Assembly (NCBI GenBank): GCA_903882665.1
Contig: CAIRXW010000023.1
Coordinates: 207,596 to 271,595 of the forward strand
Direction of reading: 5' to 3'
DNA from: an uncultured Chlorobiaceae bacterium
GTDB lineage: Bacteria; Bacteroidota; Chlorobiia; Chlorobiales; Chlorobiaceae
Length of the DNA stretch: 64,000 nucleotides
Shown: in pieces, positions 1 through 10,100 of the stretch
How positions within the stretch are numbered: position 1 is the stretch's first letter
Layout of the letters: every line of letters starts with the position of its first letter
The notes under the pieces: generated by a model
What the model saw: only the letters and a program-made list of their open reading frames with translations
Databases searched by the model: none
Told to the model about the DNA's origin: nothing
Program-made: the position numbers and the translations under genes

Positions 1-32
1 CTGCAAAAAGCTTTGGCAGATTCAGCTCCACC

Positions 33-974
33 TCATCCCATGATTTCCACAAAATAGCGTATTGTCTCCTTCAAGCCATCCTCAAGCGTCACCTTCGGAG
101 CCCAGCCAAGATGACGGCTGGCAAGCGTTGTATCAGGCTTGCGTTGTTTCGGATCATCCTCCGGCAAGGGCTCAAACCGCAATTTTGAACGGCTCCCGGT
201 AAGACGCAGAACCTGCTCGGCAAGCTCCCTCATCGTGTACTCTGAAGCATTTCCAAGATTGACCGGGCCGATAAACGATGCAGGAGCGTGCATCATAGCC
301 TCCATACCATCCAAAAGATCGTCCACATAACAAAAACTTCTGCTCTGCGAACCATCCCCGTATATGGTAATATCAATCCCTTTGAGCGCCTGCACAATAA
401 AATTGCTCACAACACGGCCATCATTGGGATGCATCCGGGGACCGTAGGTATTGAAAATACGCACCACCTTGATCTCCAGAGCGTGCTGCCGCCAATAATC
501 GAAAAAGAGCGTTTCAGCACACCGCTTCCCCTCATCGTAGCAAGAGCGGATACCAACAGGATTAACCCTGCCCCAGTAACTTTCAGGCTGGGGATGCAGC
601 TCCGGGTCTCCATACACCTCCGAAGTACTTGCCTGAAGAATACGCGCCTTCAGCCTCTTGGCCAGACCAAGCATATTGATGGCACCATGAACGCTCGTCT
701 TCGTCGTCTGCACCGGATCATGCTGATAATGCAGAGGAGAGGCCGGGCAGGCCAAATTAAAGATTCGGTCTACCTCCACATAGAGAGGAAAACAGACATC
801 ATGACGCAGCAACTCAAATCTTCTGTTACCAAGAAGATGCTCAACATTACGGCGCGACCCGGTAAAAAAATTATCGACACACAACACCTCCTCGCCCCTC
901 CGGATCAAGCGGTCGCACAAATGAGATCCCAAAAAACCGGCCCCGCCGGTAATCAAATAACGCAATTGTTCCAT
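33..974 (-). CDS. uxs: UDP-glucuronate decarboxylase (UDP-xylose synthase)
   Basis: Short-chain dehydrogenase/reductase that converts UDP-glucuronate to UDP-xylose in the cytoplasm, supplying a pentose donor for glycan synthesis. The N-terminus has the NAD-binding glycine motif [10 protein letters not shown] (residues 10-19). The catalytic Tyr/Lys pair lies in SCYDEGKR, which is the characteristic UXS form of the YxxxK motif, and [11 protein letters not shown] follows it. The length of 313 aa is normal for bacterial UXS. It is the last visible gene of a minus-strand glycosyltransferase series and supports that cluster with donor sugar. Other SDR sugar epimerases are less likely because of the SCYDEGKR signature. 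Confidence 0.93.
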   Translation of the reverse strand: MEQLRYLITGGAGFLGSHLCDRLIRRGEEVLCVDNFFTGSRRNVEHLLGNRRFELLRHDVCFPLYVEVDRIFNLACPASPLHYQHDPVQTTKTSVHGAINMLGLAKRLKARILQASTSEVYGDPELHPQPESYWGRVNPVGIRSCYDEGKRCAETLFFDYWRQHALEIKVVRIFNTYGPRMHPNDGRVVSNFIVQALKGIDITIYGDGSQSRSFCYVDDLLDGMEAMMHAPASFIGPVNLGNASEYTMRELAEQVLRLTGSRSKLRFEPLPEDDPKQRKPDTTLASRHLGWAPKVTLEDGLKETIRYFVEIMG

Positions 975-1022
975 AGCTTCCCTGTTTTATTGAGACTCCA
1001 CCATACCGTAAAAAGGAGCGGT

Positions 1023-1886
1023 TCAGCGTCGGACGGTCATCGCAGAAAACCGGTCATCCAGATGCTCTATTTCAAGAAAAGCGGCATCAGGCCCCGCAGC
1101 CTTGTATATCGCAAACTGTTTCAAAATACCGAGTGTGGCCGCACTTTCGAGCGGCCCGATGAACGATGCATCAAGCGACTTCCATGCAGCATTTTTTCTC
1201 CACCCATCAAGCTGCGCACGGCTGACGGCAAAAAAACCTGAATGAGGATTCCGGGCCCTCTCAAAAGAGATCGACCGGCCAAACACCTCACCCTGCAGGG
1301 CCGACTCAGCGGCAACCAACTGAAGAAAAGGATCAATAAAGCCAGCTCTCAAATCAAAATCCACATAGGTCTTCAGATAGCGGGCACGGGCATTCCACTC
1401 ATAACGGTTCGGAGCAAGAAGGACTTCTTCACCGAACAGCCGCTGAAACCACCCCAGCTTCTCAAAAAGAAAGGCATCGTGCATACACAAATCATCCTCT
1501 GAAAACACAAACCAGTCATAGGCATCGGCCGCTCTCTCCATCAAAGAATAGGCGGCAAAACCAAGGAAACGGGGATTGCTGATCTGTACCGATACTTTGC
1601 GCACCGCATACCTCTCCATCATCTGCCGGTCAAGCAGATGATGATTTTCGTGCACCATCACACAAATATCGAGATGCGTCACACGGGAGGGAAGGGGCCG
1701 TACACCAACATCATTGGGCGGCGTATAGGTCAACAAACCTGAAGGGCCCGAAAAAATTCCCCGCCACGACTCAAGCACAAGCCGGAAAACATCCCGCCGT
1801 TGATTCACCCTTTTCGGGTCTACCGAAGAGTGCCGGGCACCCTCTTCGGGTTTAAAATAGTGAGGAATGCAAAGAAGAGCCCGCAT
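1023..1886 (-). CDS. GT-A-like putative glycosyltransferase
   Basis: Protein of about 287 aa that I cannot place in a named family with certainty. It begins with a beta-strand-like MRALLCIPHYF and has an acidic SEDDLCMHDAFLFEKL motif in mid-protein, resembling the DxD metal/nucleotide-sugar site of GT-A glycosyltransferases. There is no signal peptide or membrane segment. The ORF track begins at a TTG at 1916. I prefer the internal ATG at 1886 because the first ten residues (PEIAIYFYP) do not look like a native N-terminus; neither start has a clear ribosome binding site. It sits between a GT4 gene (about 45 nt upstream) and uxs, so a role in the same glycan pathway is inferred. Confidence 0.7.
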   Translation of the reverse strand: MRALLCIPHYFKPEEGARHSSVDPKRVNQRRDVFRLVLESWRGIFSGPSGLLTYTPPNDVGVRPLPSRVTHLDICVMVHENHHLLDRQMMERYAVRKVSVQISNPRFLGFAAYSLMERAADAYDWFVFSEDDLCMHDAFLFEKLGWFQRLFGEEVLLAPNRYEWNARARYLKTYVDFDLRAGFIDPFLQLVAAESALQGEVFGRSISFERARNPHSGFFAVSRAQLDGWRKNAAWKSLDASFIGPLESAATLGILKQFAIYKAAGPDAAFLEIEHLDDRFSAMTVRR

Positions 1887-1929
1887 AGGGTAAAAATAAA
1901 TGGCAATTTCAGGCAAGACTCATTGCAGT

Positions 1930-3168
1930 TCAAGCCAGTGCGTGCACCCACTCCAACTGCCTTGGCAAGCAGACGCTCTCAAGGTCATAATTTTTTTGGG
2001 CAAAGGCACGGGCATTGGCCCCAAGCCTCGCCCGCGCGGCAGGGTCATCGAGCAACGAACAAACCTCACGCACAAAGCCGGCCCCATCAAAAAAATCAAC
2101 CAGGCGGCCCGTCTCATCATGCGTGATCGCCTCCTGCACCGGAGTGGTATTGCTCGCCACAATGGCACAACCAATACTCATCGCCTCCAGCAGACTCCAG
2201 GAGAGCACAAACGGATAAGTCAGATAAACATGAACCATCGAGAGCTGCAACAGCATAATAAACTCACGATACGGTATCTGGCCCAAAAAATGAACCCGCG
2301 CCCAATCACCGTCACTGATCTGCGGACGCACCTCACTGGCAAAAATCTGCTTCCACGTTCGCCCGTCTGCCGGCTTTTGGCCATAGCTCACCCCATCCCC
2401 CCCCACAATCATGATACGGACATGAGGCCGTTGACGGAGAAGTTCCGGCAAGGAGCGCATGAAAATATGGTACCCGCGGTAAGGCTCAAGGTTACGGTTG
2501 ACAAAAGTGATCACCTCATCACCCTTCCTAAACATGACCGAGCCCTTATTGAAGGTCAACCGGGCATCCGGGTTCGGCACAAGAGCAGCCGTATCAATAC
2601 CATCATGGATCACGGCAATCTTGGAGCGGAACGGCTCGGGAAAGGTACTTGCCTGCCAGCGGGTAGGAGAGAGTGCCGCATCAGCAACATCAAAATGGAG
2701 GATGTTGTTCACATTCTTCATCCTCAGACGGCACACATCACGCTCCCCTCCCGAGGAGGGAAACTCAGGATCAAAACCACAATCCGCCCCTTCAGCATGA
2801 TAGAAAAACTCACCATAAATGGCAAGTTTGGCCGAAGGCCACACCTCTTTCAAAAACAGGCTCTCCCCCCACCCTGGATGGGCAATAATAATATCAGGCA
2901 TCAACCCGCTCTTTCGCAACTGCAAGGCCGCCAAAAAACAGGCCTCGGCGCGAATAATTTTTGACTCAAAATCAGATACCCAGGGATGTACATTCGGAGT
3001 TGAACTACGGGTAGTGCCATAAGAGACAATCTCCACCCCCCGCCACCGTTCATGCTTTGCGCTCTTCAGCACCATGGCCACAACACTATTGGCCGGGTTC
3101 GCCGCAAGAGCAGGCGCCAGATGCTTGAACTGGGCCGGAAAGTTCTGATGGATAAAAAGAATCTTCAT
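1930..3168 (-). CDS. GT4-family glycosyltransferase
   Basis: Retaining glycosyltransferase with the GT-B fold, 412 aa. The N-terminal domain opens with MKILFIHQNFPAQFKHL. The C-terminal donor-binding domain begins near residue 195 (IAVIHDGIDTAAL) and carries the paired-glutamate region SWSLLEAMSIGCAIVASNTTPVQEAI, which contacts the nucleotide sugar. The N-terminal half resembles the glycosyltransferase domain seen in polysaccharide clusters (HPGWGESLFLKEVWP). There is no signal peptide, so the enzyme is cytoplasmic or membrane-associated. It lies 38 nt downstream of the DUF6165 gene in a co-directional run. Donor and acceptor cannot be read from sequence. Confidence 0.92.
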   Translation of the reverse strand: MKILFIHQNFPAQFKHLAPALAANPANSVVAMVLKSAKHERWRGVEIVSYGTTRSSTPNVHPWVSDFESKIIRAEACFLAALQLRKSGLMPDIIIAHPGWGESLFLKEVWPSAKLAIYGEFFYHAEGADCGFDPEFPSSGGERDVCRLRMKNVNNILHFDVADAALSPTRWQASTFPEPFRSKIAVIHDGIDTAALVPNPDARLTFNKGSVMFRKGDEVITFVNRNLEPYRGYHIFMRSLPELLRQRPHVRIMIVGGDGVSYGQKPADGRTWKQIFASEVRPQISDGDWARVHFLGQIPYREFIMLLQLSMVHVYLTYPFVLSWSLLEAMSIGCAIVASNTTPVQEAITHDETGRLVDFFDGAGFVREVCSLLDDPAARARLGANARAFAQKNYDLESVCLPRQLEWVHALA

Positions 3169-3206
3169 GTTCTCAGGATAATGATGGAGAGAATATTCCG
3201 CTTCAC

Positions 3207-3611
3207 TCAGTAGGCGTTATACGACTTTTCCTCAACAATGGCACTGCCAAGCAACGCATTGATTTGCCGCTTGATGGCCGCCCGTTGATCATTGCCGAAA
3301 TAGACCTCCCTTGCAAGCTGAACAAAATGATGGTCAAAACATTGCCGCCGCTCACACTCCCGCTTGCCATCCTCCACATCCCACAACCGTTCATTAATCC
3401 GTTTCAGCTCATCCGTCCGTAGCCGGAGCTCTGCCGGAAAGCGCTGAAGATCACCAACCACACCAGATATCGCACACAACTCGCGCTCAACATTGGCAAG
3501 CTTTTCTGAACCAGCAAACTTTTCAACCTTGATTTGTAAAATCGTCATTTTGTCGAATACCTCTCCCCATGAAACCGGCAAAAGAGGCATATCAGGCCAA
3601 TGGTGCAACAT
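3207..3611 (-). CDS. DUF6165 family protein
   Basis: A 134-aa soluble protein with a charged, helical composition. The segment LPVSWGEVFDKMTILQIKVEKF followed by NVERELCAI is the recognisable signature of the DUF6165 family, whose members are found in polysaccharide and glycosyltransferase clusters; their biochemical role is unknown to me. It has no signal peptide, membrane segment or cysteine motif. It lies 34 nt after the GT9/methyltransferase-like fusion gene and 38 nt before a GT4 gene, so it is very probably in the same transcription unit. The family assignment rests on recalled motif similarity, not a search. Confidence 0.8.
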   Translation of the reverse strand: MLHHWPDMPLLPVSWGEVFDKMTILQIKVEKFAGSEKLANVERELCAISGVVGDLQRFPAELRLRTDELKRINERLWDVEDGKRECERRQCFDHHFVQLAREVYFGNDQRAAIKRQINALLGSAIVEEKSYNAY

Positions 3612-3645
3612 CGTCTTCTTTCCTGTAAGTTAAATTGAGTGATGA

Positions 3646-5736
3646 TCAACCCGTAACAATCCGCTTCATGCCATGCCCCTCAAGCTTGAGATGGTCAGAT
3701 ACGGCCAGCAGCATCATCGGGCCATCCTCACGCTGCTCAAGATATTCCACCCAGCACTGATAGTGAAGCGGTACGAGAAACGCGGCAATATTGGCAACCT
3801 CTTTACCGCTGAAAATGGGCGAACAGAGCACCGGGACCCTGGTACGCTTCAGGGTTTCAATGGCCGATTCGAGCGCAAGGAGATGCGGCATCGGAGCAAA
3901 ACTGAAAAGACCGGAAAGCTGCTGAAGTTCAAGCGCATCGAGAGGGCGCGCATCCAGCCTTCGCTCCTTTTTAAGGCTTCCCCAACGAAGGGGAGTCGTT
4001 TCACAAAGGGCATCTTCACCGGCAATGGAGACCTGCCTGCTCAAAGCCGGCATCGTATCGTACCAGGAAATGTCGACATAACCGGCCCGATCGAGCAGAT
4101 CCATACCAATAAGCGTGCGGCGCAACGGACGCGGTTCAAAAAGATGGAGCTTGCCCTCGCAACCAAGCTTTTCGGCAAGCAACAGCGGAAAGGTGCTTTG
4201 AGCTGGCGCAAGCACAACCGCTGTCCCCCCCGGCTTGAGCAGACTGCGCATCACACTGCCCTGACGCATGACAGCACGATCCCAGATTGCAGAAGGGTTT
4301 TCAAAAGGGAGCCGTCGCCCCGCCGGTGTTTCAAGGTAACGGGGCGTTTTATGCGGAGCATGAAAAAAGCGCAACCCCTTATGCGATGAGGCCTGCTGGC
4401 GCTTTTCCATCTTGATACGGAGCTCCTGCAAAACCTCCTGCGCCTCAAATTTCGTCCATGCAAGAGTATAGGCATCCTTGATCGACTCCCACTCCTCTGT
4501 ATCCTTGACCTTGAACTTGCGGTAAGCAGGCAACTCCGCTCCACCCGGCACCAGCATACCATGATGCAGCGGATAGAAGGGATAGGCATCCGGTGGTATG
4601 GACGCAAAAAGGCCAACCGTCGGCACACCTGCCGCATCGGCCACATGAATGGCAAAGGTATCGACCGTAATGACGCCGTCCAACTGCGCAACAAGAGCCT
4701 GAAACTTCTGTGGCGAGTTGATCTTCGCCGACAGGTCAAAGAGCCGCGGATGTTCCAGCTTCAACGGCCGATCAACAACAAGCTGCAAATCCGGATCCAG
4801 CTCAAGCAGCTTTTGTACAAAAAGCACCGCACTCTCATCCGGAAAACTGCGAAGCGGCACACTTGCCTTAGGGTTAAAGAGAACCCGTTTACCGGGTATC
4901 GCCCGCAAAAGCTCTGCAACATGCGTCGAGACCTCCCACGACATATTGAGAATATTGCGCTTGCGATCGGCTGGAACCGCCGCCGGATCAAGCCCGCTCC
5001 ACCACAAAAACCACTCCACCATCGGCATTTCCGTGATACGAGGCAGGCCGATAAGGCCGGTAAAATCGAAATAGGCATCGTAGCGGGCAAAATCGGAAAC
5101 CGACGGCCCCACCACATGCAGCTCACCCACCCACGGCTCATGGCCAACAATATCCAGATTGGCCGGATTCCCTGAACTGCACAAAAGCATGTCGAGAAGA
5201 AAACCCGGCAAGGAGTGACGAAGCGTTTCAACAACAAAACGAATGGCCGTCATGCCAATCAGGCAATCACCAAGGTTGGTACCAAAAGCCGCCACCACCG
5301 CAATGCGAAAATGGCGTTTAGCCGGGTTACGCGCAACAAGGGCAGCCAACTGGAGAGGCAAAGGCGCCAGCTCTTCATGACGATGCAACCCCTCCCCGAC
5401 AAGGTGGCTGCTGATCCGTCCCAGACGCACAGGCAACCCCGACCACGAAAGCAACATCTTGTCGCCAAGCAAGGTCATCTTGCCTTCACCTGGTGCAGCA
5501 TCCTTTTCAGCCGCAGAGTCAGCCGCTTTTTCAGCCCATTCTCCACCACTCTCCTCCGCTTTTACAAGCCTCTTCTGCTGCTCGTCAAGCGCCTTCTGCA
5601 CCAAAACAGCTTCACCCCCGGTATCAATCGTCAACCGATCAAGGGGAATAGTGGTACCGGCAGGTTTAGCGCGATAGTGACGGCTGAATTGAGCGGTCGT
5701 AACGGTTACCTCTTCAGGAGCAATAAAAGCAAGCAT
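3646..5736 (-). CDS. GT9 (heptosyltransferase-like) / methyltransferase-like fusion protein
   Basis: A 696-aa multidomain protein. Residues 1-140 are a linker-rich region of no recognised family with an acidic/alanine stretch. Residues 145-400 match the ADP-heptose:LPS heptosyltransferase fold (GT9): VVAAFGTNLGDCLIGMTAIR at the N-terminal side and DGVITVDTFAIHVADAAGVPTVGLFAS as the sugar-nucleotide loop. Residues 495-690 resemble a degenerate class I methyltransferase (RSLLKPGGTAVVLAPAQSTF, then LHLFEPRPLRR); an FkbM-type relation is a guess. The protein is about twice the usual GT9 length of about 350 aa. It may transfer a heptose or related sugar while the C-terminal domain modifies or recognises the product. 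Gene order places it between the ligase and the DUF6165 gene. Confidence 0.82.
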   Translation of the reverse strand: MLAFIAPEEVTVTTAQFSRHYRAKPAGTTIPLDRLTIDTGGEAVLVQKALDEQQKRLVKAEESGGEWAEKAADSAAEKDAAPGEGKMTLLGDKMLLSWSGLPVRLGRISSHLVGEGLHRHEELAPLPLQLAALVARNPAKRHFRIAVVAAFGTNLGDCLIGMTAIRFVVETLRHSLPGFLLDMLLCSSGNPANLDIVGHEPWVGELHVVGPSVSDFARYDAYFDFTGLIGLPRITEMPMVEWFLWWSGLDPAAVPADRKRNILNMSWEVSTHVAELLRAIPGKRVLFNPKASVPLRSFPDESAVLFVQKLLELDPDLQLVVDRPLKLEHPRLFDLSAKINSPQKFQALVAQLDGVITVDTFAIHVADAAGVPTVGLFASIPPDAYPFYPLHHGMLVPGGAELPAYRKFKVKDTEEWESIKDAYTLAWTKFEAQEVLQELRIKMEKRQQASSHKGLRFFHAPHKTPRYLETPAGRRLPFENPSAIWDRAVMRQGSVMRSLLKPGGTAVVLAPAQSTFPLLLAEKLGCEGKLHLFEPRPLRRTLIGMDLLDRAGYVDISWYDTMPALSRQVSIAGEDALCETTPLRWGSLKKERRLDARPLDALELQQLSGLFSFAPMPHLLALESAIETLKRTRVPVLCSPIFSGKEVANIAAFLVPLHYQCWVEYLEQREDGPMMLLAVSDHLKLEGHGMKRIVTG

Positions 5737-5766
5737 AACTTCTTTTTAAATTTTTACAAGATAACC

Positions 5767-7098
5767 TTAACTTTCGAGCCGCACAAACTCTTCACGCTTC
5801 AACCCCGCTCCCCAGTCGATAGCGGCAACCTCCCGGACAGTGACCACCAGTTGAGAGTCAATCTTTAAAACAAGCGTTCGAAGTGCTTCCACCTCTTCGA
5901 CGCTGAGAGGGCGAGTGGCGCGCACAAAAAAATCAATATCACTATTTTTTTGCTGAACCAGACGAAACTCCCTGATTTCAGGAATTTTGGCAACATCATC
6001 GCCATGAAAGACCATCGGCCGCATCTCACCATCCGGCAACCTGACCAAATTCCGTCTTCGTCCCCACAACCGTTTGATCACCGGGAGCCTGATGCCACAA
6101 TCGCACTCCTCTCCCCATTCAGCAATATCGCCAATATCATACCGGATAATCGGCATGGCATAGCTCTGCAGGCTGGTCACCAGGACCCTCCCGGCCACCC
6201 CTGGAGGGCAAGGGTTGAGCGCTTCATCCACTATCTCGATAATGGTCGTACCAGCCATCACATGCAGATGCTCATGCGCTGGGCACTGCAACGCCAGCCA
6301 CCCGCACTCTTCGCACGAATAGCGGTCTATGATTTCAGCGCCAAAAGCCTTGCGGCACACCTCCCGCTGCCGAGGGGTAACCCGCTCATATTGCGAAATA
6401 ATCTGGCGTAACGGAACTATTTTGCCTTGCCGCAAAAACACCTCACCAATTGCCGCTGCCCTGAAAGCGGTCGCCTTCAAATAGGCTGGCTGATGCTCCA
6501 GAACCAATGCCGCCTCCTCCTCAGTGGAACAATTTGAGGTGAACCGGTTTGTCACACAACCGCCACCCTGAAACGGGGCAAACAACGACCCCCAGTCAGG
6601 ACGCACACTATCGGCATCCGCACTGAAAATGAGGAGGGGAAGCCGGGCATCGCGGCCATGCCACTCATGATCGATCAGTGAAACCGCGCCATAGAGCAGA
6701 TTAAAGGCGGCACTGAACTTCTCAACCCGTACCGGCAAACCGGTAGAACCGGAGGTTGTACTGGTAAAGATCTCTTTTGCTGTCCAGTCAGGATGCCATG
6801 CCCTCACCTCGTCAACATGCTCCTGCAAATCACTCCGCATCAGGGGAGGAAGCTGTGCCAGAACCGTGAAAAGTGAGCCCGCCTGCTGAGGGTAACCAGC
6901 CAGAGTGAGGCGGTTACGCCACCATGCGGAACAGTTGCAGGCGTGGTTGAAGAGCAGCTTCAACTGCGACTCCTGCATGGTACGCTGCTTCGGCACGGAG
7001 AGCGTCTCCATCTTGCGTAACCACGACTTTACCTCTAAAAGAGCCGCCTGTGAACTATCCTGTTTCGGTTCCATTCTGCCTGTTTTACTTTTTGTCAT
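5767..7098 (-). CDS. PaaK-like adenylate-forming ligase
   Basis: Cytoplasmic adenylate-forming enzyme related to phenylacetate-CoA ligase, about 443 aa from the chosen start. The phosphate-binding loop STTSGSTGLPV and the later motif PIIRYDIGDIAEWG identify the superfamily. CxxC-like pairs (SCEECG, CDCG) resemble PaaK relatives found in polysaccharide and capsule clusters (CapK-like). The ORF track starts at 7170, but the first 24 codons cover a strong terminator. The ATG at 7098 has AAGGAGG 12 nt upstream and is preferred; the ATG at 7074 is an alternative. The substrate is unknown. In this setting it may activate an acyl or amino-acid group for attachment to a glycan, which is inference. 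Confidence 0.85.
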   Translation of the reverse strand: MTKSKTGRMEPKQDSSQAALLEVKSWLRKMETLSVPKQRTMQESQLKLLFNHACNCSAWWRNRLTLAGYPQQAGSLFTVLAQLPPLMRSDLQEHVDEVRAWHPDWTAKEIFTSTTSGSTGLPVRVEKFSAAFNLLYGAVSLIDHEWHGRDARLPLLIFSADADSVRPDWGSLFAPFQGGGCVTNRFTSNCSTEEEAALVLEHQPAYLKATAFRAAAIGEVFLRQGKIVPLRQIISQYERVTPRQREVCRKAFGAEIIDRYSCEECGWLALQCPAHEHLHVMAGTTIIEIVDEALNPCPPGVAGRVLVTSLQSYAMPIIRYDIGDIAEWGEECDCGIRLPVIKRLWGRRRNLVRLPDGEMRPMVFHGDDVAKIPEIREFRLVQQKNSDIDFFVRATRPLSVEEVEALRTLVLKIDSQLVVTVREVAAIDWGAGLKREEFVRLES

Positions 7099-7132
7099 AA
7101 AAAAACCCGGCCTCCTTGTGAGAGACCGGGTT
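7099..7132 (-). terminator. Rho-independent terminator of the giant repeat gene
   Basis: Read on the minus strand, AACCCGG and CCGGGTT form a 7-bp stem, extended by five pairs (two of them G-U) to about 12 bp with a CACAA loop and followed by seven Ts. It lies 57 nt after the giant gene's stop. The AAGGAGG that probably serves the downstream ligase gene forms part of the 3' arm, and that gene's ATG follows the T-run directly. Confidence 0.85.
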
Positions 7133-7188
7133 CTTGTTTTTACACCGTCACACCCCTCGCTTGCGCTCAAGGCTAATCCCTCGTGAGA

Positions 7189-10100
7189 TTATGGATGGCC
7201 TGGGAAGTTACCCGCAACAAGTACAGATGCATCCGTAACGCCAACCAGGTGAGCAATGATGGTAATGTCACTAGCCGCTAAAATGCCATTAGCATCAGAT
7301 ACCCTTGCAATAGCAGTGTTATAACCGTTATCGACCGCAACATAATACACATCACCAGCACTATCGGTGAGACTATTCGTTGTAGTCAACGCAGTCAGAA
7401 CCGTCGCTGCAGTCAAGTTTATATCAGAACCAGCATTGTAGCTGCTGTTTACAACAACAATCCCAGCTCCTGCGACACCGGCACCAGCTGTCAAATCAAC
7501 GTGCTGCACCAAAGTAGCATTAATACCCAGGCCAGCGGTATCACCTGTTCCAGTGAAGTTAAAGTGATCATGCCCAGCACCAGTACCTGTAGTGAAGTTG
7601 GAAATGGTATCGACACCGTCGCCGGTACCGTAGGCATAATTGACCCAATCGTTGCCATTGCCAGATCCAGTGTTCAGAACAATGGTATCGTTACCATGAC
7701 CGCCAGTGATGGTATCGTCACCAGTACCTGAGCCAGAACTTTCATAGGCCCAGATATGATCGTCTCCGGTACCACCTACGATGGAGTCACTGCCAAGACC
7801 ACCAGAGATCGATTCACCGTTCTGATTCGCAACATTTTCCACCGTTATGATGTCGTTGCCATAATAACCATGAACGTCAGCGTAATTGTCATAGATATGA
7901 ATGGTATCGTTGTCCTGTCCACCCCAGAGAATATTACCACTTCCAGTCCCGTTATGCTCATGCACATTGATAGTAAAGTTCTCAACACTACTACCACCCT
8001 GCAGCGTCAGATCAACATAAATCTGGTCAGAGCCACCAGCAAGCGAATCATGGTTGACATCATGCCATACATCAATGACTTCAACATTCTTGATCTGGTT
8101 ATCACTGAAATCACTGAAGTAGGTAGTGAAACCGATGGTATCGGTACCGGCACCACCGTCAATGATATCACCCGGGCCTGAGCCGCCACCGTAATGGCCA
8201 GTAACACCGTTGATGTAGTCGTCACCGGAGCCGCCAAGAATACTGTCGAAACCAAACACTCCGCCATCTGCGGTTGAGCCAGTACCACCAAGATGCGTAC
8301 CATAATCCTTGTCGTCAAGCTGGATAAAGAGCTGGGACTGTACATGGAGGGTGGATGCATCAAGGTTAAGCTGTGCCGCATGGTTCTGGCTGATCGTGCC
8401 ATCATTGGCAACAATAACCAGCGTTTCATGTCCACCGGCAACCGTTGAAGCGGTGTGCAGACTGTCTACCATGTTGTCAACAACTGCGTCATTCAAATCA
8501 ATAATCAGCGTCTGGGCTGATGACGAGATATCGTTGTTGAAGACAATGGTGCCGACGTTTTTGACGTTCGCAAGGTCATGACCGGCGATCACCTCTGCAT
8601 CGTTGCGAATCTCAAGCACGTCGCCGTTACCCAGACCGCTGCCGCTTACCGAGAAATGAGTCGGGTAGAACGCCCGGATGTCACTCAACACTTGCGTGTA
8701 AGCACCACCATTATGAAGCGCACCATCATTCAAGACCGTTGTTCCATCACCATCATGGGCACCACCGTTGATGGTATCGCCACCATCAAGGTTCCCGTCG
8801 TTGAAGATAAAGCGGTCGTTGCTGCCGTGAGCGACGATGCAATGATCACCTGAGCCCTGCTCACCCTCGGCATTGGTTGCGCCATCATAGGTGATCTGAT
8901 AATCAATGCCCACCTTAAGCAGATTAATGGTGAGATCACTCTCCGAAACATTACCAAGCTGCGTCCAGTGACCAGAGCCATTCGCAAGCGAATTGTTATG
9001 ATCAAGAACAAGGTTGTACTCATCGAGATTGTTGTTGACGATGTCAATAACCTTCTCACTTGGACGCAAGACGTTATTGGTTGAAACACCGTTCTGCGCA
9101 AAGACCGAATTGGCAAGCGTGAGGTGGTAGAAGCTTGGCTCACCCTGACCAACAGAGAACTGGATGGCTTCAAAGCCCAAAACTGTCTGCAGCTCGGTTT
9201 CGCTGATGGAGACACCAATACCCGAACCGGCATCCTGACCGGCAATGGCAAGGGTATCGTAGCCCGAGCCGCCAATAACCGTATCACTATTGGAGAGGCC
9301 GGCATGGTTGACCGATCCGGTACCAAGACCATTGAAGATCACGGTATCGTTTCCGCCCTTAAGGTCGACGTAGTCATTGCCGAGTGAGATAACGGAGTCG
9401 TCGCCAAGGCGCACGATGTCGTTGCCGCTGCCTGAAATAACCGTGTGGTTAACCGAACTGTCGATACCGAGGTAGACATTACCATCGTAAGCCGACGTAT
9501 TGACCACTGAATGACCATCACCCGTGCCCCCAGTTCCAATGTTGATAATGGTGAGGTTGCCGCCAGCCGTGGTACCACTGCCTGTCAGGGTAAGGTTTCC
9601 AAGGAAGTCGTTGTTGAGGTCAATACCGTGGTTGTGGTTGCCAATGACCGTCAGCGCTATGCCATCATAGTTATGCGCGGAGTCATTGATCGAGAAGTCA
9701 GAGTTGAGCACGGTTGTTGCCGGCCTCAGATCACTGTAGATTGATGTCTGTGCACCCAGGCCGTTGATGGCAACATGAGCGATGTCGCCGGTTCCTGTGC
9801 CGTTGGCAAGGCCAAGGTTCACCGTCAAGTCAGCCGTGAAGGGAACCATAACTCCGCAGACTGAATGCACGTCACCTGCGCCGTAGACGGTGCCGAGGGT
9901 GTCGGCTGCCGCGCCGGTGCCGGTAACCAGAGCCAATGCGCTGCCTTGATATCCGGCACCATTGTTGGTGTAGGTCTCAAGTGCGGTAAGGTTGATCTGC
10001 TCGTCATTAACAAGGTTCGTCAGCGTATCAACAGCCGCGTCTCCGCCGTAAGCCACAAAAGTGTCATGAATTTCGTGTGCAATGTTGAGAATGACGCCAT

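Noticed and set aside
288-1241. Plus-strand ORF of 317 aa
   Set aside because: It spans the uxs and GT-A genes in antisense; composition is unnatural and no motif is present.
1900-2964. Plus-strand ORF of 354 aa
   Set aside because: Antisense to a clear GT4 gene; low-quality protein sequence rich in His, Arg and Pro.
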